Below are positions 45,401 to 57,458 of a stretch of DNA of 64,000 bases, piece by piece. Numbering within the stretch: position 1 is the stretch's first letter; each line of letters starts with the position of its first letter. The notes under the pieces were generated by a model, which saw only the letters and a list, made by a program, of their open reading frames with translations, was not told the DNA's origin and did no database searches. The stretch is from Evernia prunastri (Eukaryota > Ascomycota > Lecanoromycetes > Lecanorales > Parmeliaceae), in assembly GCA_003184365.1 (NCBI GenBank), contig NKYR01000053.1:175731-239730 (forward strand), written 5' to 3'. A program made the position numbers and the translations under genes.

Positions 45401-46056
45401 CAAGATCTAGAGTCATTCTGTCCAGCTCTTCTTTCTGACGAGCTTCCCGAGTTTGGAAGTCAAACATCAATGCGGCGTGTTGCTTTCGCTTTTCCGCAAG
45501 CATCTCATATTCTTGCCTCTTCTTCTCAACCTGAAGGGGATCAATGTCAGACATCTTGAGAGAACGAGAGGGGCTGGTTGCGTTCAAGAAAAAGGTCGCT
45601 CACCAGCTGGGCAGTGTGAAAAGTCTAAGTGAAGTAATAGTCAGCAATTTGTTGCAAAAACGGTTTGACAATAATCAGTAAGAGCTTCGAAGATGTGTAA
45701 GAAGGATGATCGCAAGGTCTTTAAAATGAGCGAGGTCGAAATGGGGAAATGACACAATGTTTCAGAAGAGTTTGACTTGATTCGAAGTCTCAAGTACGCA
45801 CCGTAGGCAAGTCAACTGGGTCCACTGCCTGAGCAGGTTGTTGACCGATAGGGGTGATACCCGGCATCTTGCTCAAATCTGTGGTTTGACGACGTTGTAA
45901 ACTTCCTCGTGCATCAGCAAAAGGCTGGCTTTGAGTTTGCATGAAGCTTCCAGAGTATCTTGCGGGAGTTGTAGTTCCGTTGACATTTGAAGATGAAGGG
46001 GGATTTGGTGATCGTAGCTCATCGTAACGAGCGGAAAGTGCGTTGTACGAGGCCAT
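42481..46056 (-). CDS. Pumilio-family (PUF) RNA-binding protein, Puf3-like
   Basis: Cytoplasmic mRNA-binding regulator. Six exons: 45802-46056, 45604-45624 (21 nt), 44844-45530, 43722-44790, 43392-43672 and 42481-43344; 1058 aa with exact phase closure. The N-terminal ~640 residues are Ser/Asn/Gln-rich, with an early coiled-coil-like piece (LVEKKRQEYEMLAEKRKQH). The Pumilio homology domain starts near RLEDLQGEILGHCKDQHGCRYLQKKLEE and continues through DPFGNYLCQKLLE, SHGTRALQKMIE, DLNGNHVIQKCLN, HRHGCCVLQRCID, DPFGNYVLQYIVD, KFSSNVIEKCLRG and DSYANYVVQTALD. These are the repeat helices bearing the RNA-contact residues. The tail is Gln/Ser/Asn/Gly-rich. The order and repeat residues fit Puf3, which in yeast binds mitochondrial-protein mRNAs. 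Confidence 0.93.
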
Positions 46057-47548
46057 GCTGTGGTGATCAAACAGAATGCATTAGCGTCGTGATACAGTAA
46101 TGACCAAATCAAGGAAGCAAGGCGGGGCGGGTGGTAAAGTGGATTGATGATGGTAGAGTGTGGAGGTTGAAAAGATGGAAGAGGTTGAAGATGCGAGGGA
46201 GGGGAAGGTGAGCAAAGGCTTTTGAAGTGGATGCGGCCTCCTGTGAACTCACTTAAGTGAATCAAAAAAGCAACGATGTGAATTTGCAGAGTCTGAATAG
46301 ACCAAAATGCTGGAGTCAATCAATTGGTTTGTCGGAGTGAATAGAAGTGCATTCTGCGATTGGTTCCGCCTGCGAAGACCCTTAGAGATACTCGTGTCTT
46401 TTCGGAGTGGTACAGATAGCTTACGTGATCTGGAAGAATAATAAAAATCGTGCTGGAGAATTGGGGATTCAACGTCGTACAAATACAAACAAAAGCACGG
46501 TAACGGGGTCAAAGTAAAGAGAGGAAGTGGGATATTGGGATATTGAATATATTGGCAGATGGAAGTGGGCTGGAGATTAAAAGCCGCTGGGGTCCAGATT
46601 TCGTGCGCTAAGGTAGTTCACTCCGTAATAATCAAAGTACCTTACTGTACGTACTGTACTGTACTTGCACGTTGCCTGCTCTCATTCTGTTTCGAATCTC
46701 TACGTAGATAAATTAGAGCGAGAGTACTTTCAATCTTCAGTATGACGGTCTCTATGGGATATATATCCTGAAATCTATGTTTGTACTCGCCATACAGCTA
46801 TTGTAGGAAAGTAGGAAATAATAACATGAAAGTTGCCGAAGACAACTTTGAGAAAGTAGAGTAGTGCGACGAGTGTATTGCAGGTCTTGTAGAAGACCAT
46901 AATTAGTCAAATTGCTCGGTGGTCCCCCGATGGTCCCCTCCACTCAGAGTCCCAAAGTTCCCCGCATCATCGGCGTAGATACTCATCAGTAGGTAATAAG
47001 GTAGGTAAGGTTAGATAGCAGTTGCCCTTTGGAGCCAGCTCAGTAGTCTCTCCGATGCAGGAGAATTGAGGCTCATGATTAAGCGTGGTGGTTTTCCCCT
47101 GGATCTAACGGCTCCCGTCGCAGCCTTTTCTACTCTGGAGCAACAATAATCTCGAATGTCATCCATGCCTATATGTATGTATTACTTAATACTAATACAT
47201 AGCAACAATGAACCATGGATGATGATGATTCTAGCGGAGCTCGAGCGATCTTTGCCCCGCTGGTAAGATGGATGGTAGGAAATTAAGAAACGGAGAAAGC
47301 GAAACCCCACATTACCTAGGTATTACTTAAGGCGGTGAGCAAATTAAGACTTTGCCCTTCGCGCAACTAGTGGGGTCAGGGTCTGGTCTAAGAGGTCGAT
47401 CTGCCGCTCTTCACAAGCAAGTTACCTTAGGTTTAGGGCAAGTAAAGGTAGACTCCCACGCATCAAAGTCGAAGATCGTACCCCTCCAACTAATTGTTGC
47501 CCACTCCAAAAGAATTCAACAGAGAAAGATGGTGACAGGCAAGCATCT
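46057..47548. other. divergent intergenic region (PUF / RPC2)
   Basis: About 1.5 kb with no supported gene; it contains the promoters and probably a long 5' leader of the PUF gene. Direct GTAC-rich repeats (GTACGTACTGTACTGTACTT) lie near 46645-46665. Confidence 0.5.
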
Positions 47549-50500
47549 ATGGCTCCTTCAACCCGCACCAGGTCTGCCGAGCCTGTAGCGACACGCAAAA
47601 AAGCAAAGTCGATCAAGGATCCTTCCCAAGTATGCATGACAAGTGGAATGAGTAGAAACGCACTTAGTGGTGACTGACACATGACAGCCGGCTCCAAAAC
47701 CACCCGCAAAGAAAGTCAGAATAGTAGTACCGCAGAAAGAAAAAAAGGAGACTACGGCTGAAGATGATGCACGCACTGTAGGCTCAAAGCCTTCAGCGAG
47801 GAGTGGTCAAGATGATGTATGCATTCAATCCCGTGTCAAATCTCCTCAGGCTGTTGTTGAATCAACATAGGGCTTCGATGCTCTCCTCGAGCCTTTTTAC
47901 CAAGGCAAATCTCTGTCAGATCCGATCGATACGGCAAAGGTAAGAATAAGATGCCTCATCTCTTCGAATTTTTCTTCCCGTATCAAGTTGCATCGTCTCG
48001 TACCTTTGAAGACACTCCGTGTTGGCGAAAAGCATTTCAAAGGGAAAACCCAAAGGCAGGAAGCTTTGTCCAATGTGGACCCTCCTTTGGAATCAACATG
48101 TAAATTACGTCTGGGTTTATGTGAAAATAGGTCTACGTTTTGAAACGGAGTATTATCCATGGAATGAGATAATGAGAGTCCCGCTTCCGAACCGGTCTGA
48201 CTATGTCTAGGATAAATGGAACTTGCTTCCGGCATTTCTGAAGGTGAAAGGTCTCGTCAAACAACACATTGACTCTTACAATTTCTTCATCGATGTCGAC
48301 CTCAAGAGGATTGTCAAGGCCAACCAGACCATTCTCAGCGATATAGATCCAAAGTTCTACATCACCTACACGAATATATATGTTGGAAGACCGACCCGCC
48401 ATGATGAGGATCTACCGGATATGTCTCGCACCAAATGGACGTCCACAGTCACTCCTAATGAATGCAGGCTGCGCGACACGACATACTCGGCGCCAATTCT
48501 CGTCGACGTGGCCTATTGGCGCGGCGTGCGGGAGGTTCGCAGGAAGGGTATGGTCATTGGGCGGCTTCCCGTAATGTTAAGAAGCTCTAGGTGCATCCTC
48601 TCAGACAAGTCCGAGGATGACATGGGGCGGCTTCAAGAATGTCCATTGGATCCTGGCGGTTATTTTGTAGTCAATGGGACTGAGAAGGTAATTCTAGTTC
48701 AAGAGCAAATCAGTAAGAACAGAGTCATCGTCGAAAAAGGCACCAGGCATGGAATAGTTCAGGCTTCCGTGACATGGTACGTGCATACAACGCCTCACTC
48801 ATTCTTGTAGCTAACAACACCAGCTCAACACACGAGCGAAAGAGCAAAACCTACGTCGTCATGAGGCACGATCGGATATACTTGAAGCACAATTTCCTGA
48901 ACGAAGACCTCCCAATAGTGTTGGTGCTTAAAGCATTGGGCATTCACTCAGATCACGAGATAATGCTGCTTACTGCCGGGCACGATGCGTGTTATCAAGA
49001 TACCTTCGCCGTCAACTTCGAGGAATGTGCGAAGCTAGGCATCACTACTCAACATGAAGCCTTGGAGTACATTGGGCTCAAGATCCAAATCAAAGGGAGA
49101 ATCACTTCAGCGGATCATCGACGCAAATACTTACAAGAGGCAGTCGAAGCCCTATCTAATGTTATTTTGAATCATGTTCCTGTCCGTGACCTGGACTTTC
49201 GCCCGAAAGCCCTGTACGTGGCGGTCATGGTCAGGAGAACACTAATGGCTTTCCATGACAGCACCTTAGTAGATGACCGAGACTACTACGGGAACAAGCG
49301 ACTTGAATTGGCCGGTCAGCTTCTCTCTCTGCTCTTTGAGGACCTATTCAAGAAATACAATCATGATATCAAAATCGCCATCGATAAAGTTTTGAAGAAA
49401 CCAGTGCGAACAGAAGAATTTGACGCTCTGAGATATCTGACCATGCAACAAAACCACATCACCGCCGGTATTCAACGAGCTGTTGCTACCGGTAACTGGG
49501 ATCTGAGACGATTCAAGATGAAGCGGGCCGGCGTTACACATGTCTTGAGTCGGCTAAGCTACATCAGTGCTCTGGGCATGATGACTAGGATCTCGAGTCA
49601 GTTTGAGAAGACTAGAAAAGTGTCCGGTCCGCGAGCACTACAACCGTCACAGTTTGGAATGCTGTGTCCATCGGATACCCCTGAAGGAGAAGCGTGCGGC
49701 TTGGTCAAGAACCTAGCTTTGATGACACATATTACTACCGACGACGAACAGGGCCCTGTAAAGAAATTGGTTTTTGCACTTGGAGCACAAGACATTAATG
49801 TGGTCACTGGCGCAGACATTTATGGTGACGGCGCCCTCATCGTATTCATCAATGGTACACCTGTGGCCTTAACCCACCACCCGAGGCGCTTCATCACTAG
49901 CTTTCGAAAACTTCGCCGATCTGGTCGTGTTTCCGAATTCGTCAGCATCGCTCTTAACGGTCATCAGAGTGCAGTGCATATCGCGACCGACGAGGGTAGA
50001 ATCTGCCGTCCTTTAATAGTCGTCGAGAAAGGCAAATCCAAGGTGACAGCTCGTTCGCTACAAGCTCTGCGCAAAGGCAAGATTGGCTTTGATGACTTTC
50101 TTTCCCGAGGACTCGTCGAGTATCTGGATGTTAATGAAGAGGATGATTCCAGCATCGCCATGAATGAATCCAACATTAATCAGATGACCACCCATTTGGA
50201 AATTGAGCCCTTCACCATATTGGGAGCTGTGGCAGGACTCATCCCTTATCCTCACCATAATCAATCGCCTCGGAATACCTATCAATGCGCTATGGGAAAG
50301 CAAGCCATTGGCGCCATTGCCCACAACCAATTTACCCGCATTGACAGTATCCTCTACCTACTTGTCTACCCCCAAAAGCCCCTCGTCAAAACGCGAGCTA
50401 TCGAACTCATCAAGTATGACAAACTTCCTGCGGGCCAAAACGCAATTGTGGCAGTAATGTCTTACTCAGGCTACGACATTGAAGACGCTCTTGTCCTCAA

Positions 50501-51623
50501 TAAAGCTTCATGCGATCGAGGTTTTGGACGCTGCCAAGTCTTTCGTAAATACAGCACCATCCTTCGAAAGTGGCCAAACGGCTTGGAGGAGCGTGTAGGT
50601 GACCCTCATTACGAAAACGGTTGGCCCGTCAAAAAGCATGCCATTCTCGATGAACATGGTCTTGCCCAAGTGGGCGAGAAAATTTCGCACGGCGATGTTT
50701 ACATAATGAAGCAGACTCCCGTCAATCCTCACGCCAGTAGCATCGGTAGTGAGTGGGGCCGCGGAGAGTACAAAGACGCACCAATGTCGTACAGACTTCC
50801 CGACCCGAGCTATATTGATAAAGTCCTGGTCTCTATCATGGAGTCTGACCACAAGATTATCAAGGTCCAGACCCGCCAGACAAGAAGGCCAGAAGTTGGC
50901 GACAAATTTTCTTCTCGCCACGGTCAAAAAGGTGTCGTCGGTCTGGTTGCTGAGCAAGTGGATATGCCTTTTACAGACGAAGGGATCGTGCCCGACATCA
51001 TCATGAACCCTCACGGATTTCCATCTCGTATGACAGTTGGTAAAATGCTCGAGCTCGTCTCTGGTAAAGCCGGCGTGCTTGCAGGAGATTTGCAATACGG
51101 CACAGCATTCGGTGGCAGCAAGGTCGAGGACATGGGAGACCTTCTCATCAAGCACGGTTTCAGTTACGGCGGCAAGGACTTTGTTACTAGTGGTATCACG
51201 GGAGAAAGTCTACCAGCCTACGTCTTCTTTGGTCCTATCTACTATCAGAAACTCAAGCACATGGTCATGGACAAAATGCACTCCCGGGCTCGCGGTCCTC
51301 GTGCAACCCTTACCCGGCAACCTATGGAAGGTCGTTCTCGAGATGGTGGTTTGCGTTTAGGTGAGATGGAGCGTGATTGCCTCATCGCTTATGGTGCCAG
51401 TCAATTGCTACTAGAGAGGCTGATGCTGAGCAGTGATGCGCATGTGGTGGATATATGTGCGACGTGCGGTATGATGGGGTATTCCGGGTACTGCCAGAGC
51501 TGTAAGAAGACGGAGGGGATGACGAAGATGACTATTCCCTACGCGGCGAAGCTTCTGATACAAGAGTTGTTGAGTATGAACGTGGTGGCCAGAGTAGGGT
51601 TGGAGGATGAGTTTCCTGCATAG
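47549..51623 (+). CDS. RPC2: RNA polymerase III second-largest subunit (RPC2/RET1)
   Basis: Catalytic-core subunit of RNA polymerase III, which makes tRNA and 5S RNA. Exons 47549-47629, 47688-47816, 47871-47939, 48211-48776 and 48824-51623 give 1214 aa. All introns are GT-AG; the third is unusually long (271 nt). The N-terminal ~95 residues are a Lys/Pro-rich extension. Pol III-specific text follows: GFDALLEPFYQ, DKWNLLPAFLKVKGLVKQHIDSYN, RTKWTSTVTPNECRLRDTTY, ECPLDPGGYFVVNGTEKVIL, GMLCPSDTPEGEACGLVKNL, MGKQAIGAIAHNQFTR, VAVMSYSGYDIEDALVLNK, KFSSRHGQKGVVG, the domain RDGGLRLGEMERDCLIAYGA, and the C-terminal zinc ribbon CATCGMMGYSGYCQSC. The ending matches the family. The exon 4/5 codon gives Cys at VTC-STHERK. 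Confidence 0.95.
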
Positions 51624-51944
51624 CGAGGACCTATGTTGTTGAGTGTAGACAATATAAACAGGCTGGCTGCCCTTGGTATATGTTTTCTGCTTCTGCCCTC
51701 TTGCTGCTCATGCAATTTTCGTCCGTGACAAAGCCTTGTCTACTTAGTGAGCTTTATGCACAATTGACAACTACTGACCAAGACAAGGCCATGCGATGTG
51801 TTTGTATGTGCTTTGATTTATTTAGATCCAATGCAGATGCCCGTACCTTCGTTCTACCAAACCTCGAGCGTCGTCCGCATGCGTCCATTGCATGGTGCTC
51901 CGATCACCAGTCCTACAGCGGCCAAAACTTTCTCTATACACTTA
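51624..51944. other. convergent intergenic region
   Basis: Short spacer between RPC2 (+) and the ankyrin gene (-). No gene seen. Confidence 0.45.
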
Positions 51945-52598
51945 TTAGATCATCTGACCTGCACCTTTCGTTCCCCCTACTCCTCCCTTCTTTGCCTCCG
52001 CCTCCGCCTTCCCCTGTGCAATCCCTCCCCCACCGTTTTCGCCCTTGAGCTTCTCCCTCTGTCTCGAAAACTTCTCACCGTAGTCGTCAGTCTTCTTGAA
52101 CAGCTCCACAGCCTCCCACGCACTCGGCCGTCCCAAATCTACGTCCGCCCCTGCTTCTAGCAGTATATCCACAATTTCTTTTTCGTTCTTGAACACGGCG
52201 CCCGCAAGAGGGGATTGGCCGCGATCGTTCAATCGGTTCGGATCAGCTCCATGGGAGAGGAGCAGACGGGAAAGTGGGACGTGACCGTAGTAGGTTGAGA
52301 GCATGAGCTGTGAGCAGGATTAGACGGCCAGGATGGGGTTCCCTTATTGGAGCTCTCGGGGGGGAATGAGGGATGTGGTGGGGGTTGAACTTGAAACAGG
52401 CGAGGAAAATTGGCAGTTCGTTAGGGACCAGCGTACCAGACTGTCGCCCTTATCATTGGTCATGTTTGGCGGCAGGCCTGCGGGCAGTGCTTGCTCAAAG
52501 GTTGGCACGTCACCTTGTCTCGCTGCATCGTACATTCGAGTCGCAAATGTAATGATTTCGGGGGACTCGGGGGTAGGTTGGATCGTTTGATCACCCAT
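51945..52598 (-). CDS. small ankyrin-repeat protein
   Basis: 174 aa in two exons (52437-52598 and 51945-52307; 129-nt intron, GTACGC to CTCACAG, phase 0). The ankyrin repeats read EIITFATRMYDAARQGDVPTFEQAL.., NMTNDKGDSLLMLSTYYGHVPLSRLLLSHGAD and RLNDRGQSPLAGAVFKNEKEIVDILLEAGADVDL: three to four units (about residues 15-120). A polar, Gly/Lys-rich C-terminal tail follows. Close fungal relatives are small soluble ankyrin proteins of unknown role. The start lies about 95 bp downstream of a TIR element, which thus occupies its promoter. Confidence 0.86.
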
Positions 52599-52694
52599 GG
52601 TTTCGATTGGACAGTCTTTTGTGACTAGAAGAATAGTATGGACTTAAAAGGTATGAAGATTGAGGCCTCCTCGGAGTCTCCTGAGTCTCCGAAA

Positions 52695-53077
52695 TAGGGC
52701 TGGTTTTGCAACTTGCATGCATTGCACGCTAACCGCATTTGGATTGCAATTTGCATGCAATGGTGGGAGACGCAACTTGCAACTAAAACTTTTCTATATA
52801 TAAAGCTATTATAGGGCCAAGATTAGTAGAGAACATGACCAAATGATCCCTCCAGTGACTTAGATCTCAGCGTTCTTTATGTTCTGATGCTGATTCTCTC
52901 CACCTTCCACATTAATAGACCCATTATTACCGTCATTCTGTATCGTAAAGTCTTCCCATACTAATGGCGTGCGGAGTAACCCTAGCCCTAAACTTACATA
53001 AGCCATTTCATGCAAATTGCACTAATTCTGCAATTTGCATGCAATGGTGAGCAAATTGCGCAATTTGACCAGCCCTA
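52695..53077. mobile_element. hAT-like MITE with TAGGGCTGG terminal inverted repeats
   Basis: The left end TAGGGCTGGT and right end ACCAGCCCTA are inverted repeats 383 bp apart. The six bases CTCCGA occur just outside each end (left CTCCGAAA, right CTCCGAGC), so a target duplication of about 8 bp is degraded in its last two positions, as hAT elements make. Inside each end are subterminal copies of a TTGCATGCAA palindrome; the 20-nt repeat GCAATTTGCATGCAATGGTG is found at 52746-52765 and 53030-53049. No transposase is encoded, so it is non-autonomous. Confidence 0.7.
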
Positions 53078-53878
53078 CTCCGAGCACCAGCAGTGGCGAA
53101 AGAATTAACTCGGCAAACATTTGACTTAGGGTTTTGAAAAGATGCCCTGTCTCAGGTTACGGGATGTCCTGTTGTCTCCATTAGCTTTCGACCCCCTGCT
53201 TAGACCGTGACTTTAATTTTTAGCTGCATAGTGAGTCGGTCCCCGCAGGGGGTCTGCACCAAAAACCCCCTGTTTCTTGTATTCTATTCTAAATATGCCA
53301 AGCCTACAGCGAAAATCGACTGCCCTAGTTAGAATACTGAAATTTATAGTAATATTCGGAAGATGGCCCAAGTTTGGCTATCGGGTCCGGGTCCGGGTCC
53401 GGATCCGAAAAGTCTTGGCATGTTTAGGACTTTTGATCAACATGCTCCCCCCCTTTCTATCATTGATAATTCGATTTGAATGCCGTGTTTGGAGGGTCTC
53501 GGACGCTGAGAGATAGGAAATCTAGCGCCGAGACCCGTTGCCGGAAAGAGGTAACCCGTTGGTTAGGTCATTTAGATAGGGAACGTAATAGGTCTGGTGT
53601 CAACTGTCCTCGAAGGTTAGTAAGGTATACAACGCGGGATATTGCCGTAGGGAGTTAGATTTTGTTACTAACGAATTCGCTATATAATTCTACGCGTCGT
53701 AGTATATATTTCTAAGTGGTTTTGATGAGAATTGATGGATCTGTGATTGATTCAAAAATTTGTTGACACGAAGCTCGTTTTGGATAAAAACGGGGTTTCT
53801 GGAGCAGGCGTCCTACAACAAAAGTCCGCGAAGCGATCTAGACTTTTTTGAGCTTAGTTCCAGCGCTAACTTGTTAGC
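53078..53878. other. non-coding region entering the repeat block
   Basis: No gene supported. Contains a (GGGTCC)3 run at 53383-53402 and increasingly AT-rich sequence. A GCTAACTTGTTAGC palindrome lies immediately before the N at 53879. Confidence 0.5.
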
Positions 53879-53879
53879 N

Positions 53880-54112
53880 TGCCCGCAACTCGGCCGCTTG
53901 TTACCCGAATGTGGAATCATGAAGAATATGATAGATTGAAATAGTGTTCCTTCGAATGGCCAGAATTCCACCGGGGGTCAGGGGGGTAATGGGGGACTCT
54001 TTGCGGGCAATTTTGACGGAGATGGGAGCCTTGCGGGAGGTATAACAAGGCCACCAGTAGTCCAGTGTTGACGCCGTGAAGAACCTAGGTACCTCTGATG
54101 GTATTCTGTCGA
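53880..54112. repeat. N-bounded duplicate of 54331-54563
   Basis: 233 bp that repeat 54331-54563 almost exactly (I noted one A/G difference), bounded by single N at 53879 and 54113. This is probably a scaffold patch rather than biology. The bases flanking both N (TTAGC before, TAGCAATT after) could join directly. Confidence 0.8.
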
Positions 54113-54113
54113 N

Positions 54114-55025
54114 TAGCAATTGATGACTTAATGGGATTCGGTAGTGAAAAATAAGAATGGGATGATGTGAAGAAAAGAAAAAAAAAGAGGATTGGAGAGT
54201 TGTCTAAATACTCCAAATGATGTAGCGCAAAATAGCCTGCGGCAGAGGAGATTCTTCATCATTCTCCTGCTGTTGTTTGCTTTTCTGGAACAAAGAAATC
54301 CGCTTTGTTCTCCGTTTGCCTAGAAGGAAGTGCCCGCAACTCGGCCGCTTGTTACCCGAATGTGGAATCATGAAGAATATGATAGATTGAAATAGTGTTC
54401 CTTCGAATGGCCAGAATTCCGCCGGGGGTCAGGGGGGTAATGGGGGACTCTTTGCGGGCAATTTTGACGGAGATGGGAGCCTTGCGGGAGGTATAACAAG
54501 GCCACCAGTAGTCCAGTGTTGACGCCGTGAAGAACCTAGGTACCTCTGATGGTATTCTGTCGAACGGTGTAGCTGGAATGGACTTGAATTGTTGTGTTGT
54601 GGAGGGAATAGTTCTGTTTCTTGTGGTTGTTTTCCCTTTGGGGTTGTGGTGACTTTTTTGCATTCGCTAGCCGTACGAATGGTCCCTATACTTACTTTAT
54701 ACTCTGATACGGTCACGAGTGGTCCCAGTACTTGCTTTATCCCTCTGACTGGTCACGAGGCGGCCCTCTGTCCCGGTGCGGGCTCTTTGGAATCCAGTTA
54801 CCTGTTTGGTAGGCTAACCCAGGGTACCGAGTCTCATCCAGCTAAGGAGTCTCGAATGGTTCCTGTCCCGTCTGGTGGGCTGACCCAGGGATACGATGTC
54901 TCAATAGTCCTGTCTTGACCGCTGTTCCAGCAGTCTCAAGTTTAGTGTCTTGACAAAGCCCCTGCCTGCGAATTATTTGAATTCGTAAGCAGAATCGAAT
55001 GGAGTGAGTGGTGAGCTAGTTGTAG
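54114..55025. other. normal-composition repeat region, no gene
   Basis: Contains the second copy of the 233-bp repeat (54331-54563) and a diverged 40-bp tandem pair at 54680-54719 and 54720-54759 (both start TGGTCCC and end GGTCACGAG). A further imperfect pair around GGCT(A/G)ACCCAGGG lies at about 54810-54900. The open frame at 54589-54918 has no motif. Confidence 0.5.
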
Positions 55026-55218
55026 TGTCAGAACCAGTACAGATATGAGGTCTATGTAGGTGTATTGACTAAGACAACTAGCTAAGGAGCGAATATCTAC
55101 ATGGCATGAGGCTGATATGTAGGAGAAGGCCTCTGCCAAGCCGCGCTAAGCCCTATGGGCCAAACAAAGGAGGAAGGTGCTAGGAGGCCCTGGTAGGGAC
55201 CAGGGTACGGTCGTAACA
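55026..55218. mobile_element. putative LTR-like sequence (193 bp)
   Basis: Begins TGTCAGAACC and ends GGTCGTAACA, the TG...CA form of an LTR. It shares the CCAAGCCGCGCTA motif with the solo LTR at 57289-57458. The flanks show no matching target duplication. It could be an end of the adjacent element or a separate relic. Confidence 0.35.
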
Positions 55219-57092
55219 GAGACTGTCTACGAAAGAATAAAGTCTATGTTTAGAAAGCAAGATTTTATCTCATAGTTCAAACACTGACAGAGGTGATTAA
55301 GAAGAATATTTCATAATCATCGAACGACGAAGATCGTTCTTTATCAAAATAGTAACTTTATTTTTCTCAGCAGCAACTTTATTCTTTTCAGCAATAGTCA
55401 ACTTAGTCGAAATAGTCTTATCGATCGAAGAACGCCGCTTCTCTTTTTCCTTAATCGACTTATCAGTCGGAAAATTCTGCTTTGATTCTCTCTTCAGCCC
55501 CAAATTATAATCTAAATTATCGAATTTTATATCAGTTATCCTCGTCACATTAAGTTATTTAAGACTTCGAAATTAGATAAAATCATAATCATAGCAAGAA
55601 ACTTATTATTCTAATCAAAATGTACACTAGCGAGAAGAAATATGATGAGAGTCTCACAGAGAGTCTAAGCTACAAATTCAATATATTTATAGATCTCTGC
55701 GATAGAGTCGAAATCTTTCGACAAATCCTTTCAACTGCATTTTCCACTATATTGAAATCTATAGTACTGAAGTATTACTACTTTAGCTGTCAGAAGATCG
55801 ACCTCACAATACAGTAACTTTTCGATCGATTTCAGAGTTATTTCGAAGAAGAAGAATATCGTCGTCTTATGCTTCGTGAGTGAAATAGTATTAGTCTAAG
55901 AGACTTATTTCGAGTTAGTTTCGAAAAGAACAAAGAGACTATATTCAATAAGATAATTCAATAACTTCGTTAGATTTAAAGAGAATTAAACTACGAATTT
56001 CAGTCAGATATAACACTTCGAAATAAGATAGTTACCTCTTATAGTAACATCTCTGCATATAATATTGCAATCTTACAACAAACGATTACAATTGCAAAAT
56101 TAATTAATAACATTTATACTGCAATCGAAAAGAACGAAGAGATTATAAGAAGTAAGAGATTAAAGTTACTTAGATCTGTAATATATTTCACTAATCGAAA
56201 GTATCACATCAATCGACCTCTCTACAAATCTTTCTATAAATCTTCTTCGTCTTTTCCGTCAAATAATAGCTTTCGAAAAAAGCAATGCTTTATCTGTGAA
56301 AAGACAGACTATTAATTAATTAAGCACATCGAAAAAGAACGTCAAAAGTCTCGAAACAAGTTCGTCAATCGATTTTCCAGCTTTATTGATAAGCGATATA
56401 ACTTATATATTCAAAAATATAAAGATTAGAAAGATAAGAAGAATTTGAAGACTCTAACTTTCGATATGTAAGAGATCGACTTAAAAAAGATCGAAAACTT
56501 CGTAACGATTACTTTCTCAGTCGCATCAAATCAAGTTTAAATATACTATTCGAAGCTTTTTAGTCAATAAATATATCACGATATTATCAAGTCTGACAGC
56601 TTTCTCACCGCTAGCCGATATATCTCAGAATAATTTTATATTATCTTACTCGATATCAAAGTAGCACGTATATCTATCGCGAAATATAATCAAGCAAAAG
56701 CATATATGAGAGACTTTGATACACAGCTAGATGTTATCTTCGCTGATAATATCACTGTTCATTTCGAGATTGAGACAGCGATATCAATCGAAAAACTCAC
56801 GATGAATTCGCCTATTGACCGAATCGATTTTCATGTCATAAAGGCTGACACCTCATTTCTACTATATCTTCAGAACATAAATAGACTAGAAATCTATCTA
56901 AATAGTCTCAAAAATCAAGTCGTCTTGAGAAACGAATTTATAGTTTCAATCGTTCGTTTTCACGAACATTCCTTTTTAATATAAAATTCTTTATCGATCA
57001 ACTATCTGACTAACATCGAGTTACGTCAACTACATCGTCGATTCGATCATTCCTTAGTCAATAGACTCGTTCGTATTCTAAAAAAAAGCTAA

Positions 57093-57263
57093 TGTCAGGG
57101 ACTGGAGGTGTAGCTAAATGCATTGATTCCGGTATGAACGGAATAATAGCTATGAAGGTCTAATGATGGCAGAAGGCCGGTATTTGTGGGCAGGGCCAAG
57201 CCGCGCTAGGCCCGATCCGGCCGAGTGGTAGGAGTCATGGTGTTGTGAGCTGGAACCATGACA
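57093..57263. repeat. N-adjacent duplicate of the solo LTR
   Basis: 171-bp TGTCA...TGACA sequence nearly identical to 57289-57458, on the other side of the single N at 57278. Its left flank matches (GCTAA), its right flank does not. Best explained as an assembly duplication or as a second insertion copy. Confidence 0.6.
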
Positions 57264-57288
57264 ATAAAAGAAGAGACNAAAAAGCTAA

Positions 57289-57458
57289 TGTCAGGGACTG
57301 GAGGTGTAGCTAAATGCATTGATTCCGGTATGAACGGAATAATAGCTATGAAGGTCTAATGATGGCAGAAGGCCGATATTTGTGGGCAGGGCCAAGCCGC
57401 GCTAGGCCCGATTCGGCCAGGTAAAGGAGTCATGGTGTTGTGAGCTGGAACTATGACA
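57289..57458 (-). mobile_element. solo LTR with 5-bp target duplication
   Basis: 170 bp beginning TGTCAGGGACT and ending ACTATGACA, with ends TGTCA/TGACA inverted and flanked on both sides by GCTAA. Compared with the element at 58718-58901, it reads in the minus orientation (TGTCA..GG at its start, CCCTGACA at its end). It interrupts the copia reading frame; deleting it with one GCTAA restores continuous text. Its base composition is normal, so it arrived after, or escaped, RIP. Confidence 0.75.

Noticed and set aside
47940..48210. 271-nt RPC2 intron as a second introner-like element
   Set aside because: Only a short CCAAAGG/CCTTTGG stem was found; pairing is too weak to separate from chance by eye.
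53383..53402. GGGTCC tandem run as a regulatory or telomere-like repeat
   Set aside because: Only three units; an ordinary microsatellite.
54352..54663. 103-codon minus frame in the N-adjacent repeat
   Set aside because: Repeated sequence with no recognisable protein; the copy next to N encodes the same text, as expected for duplicated noncoding DNA.
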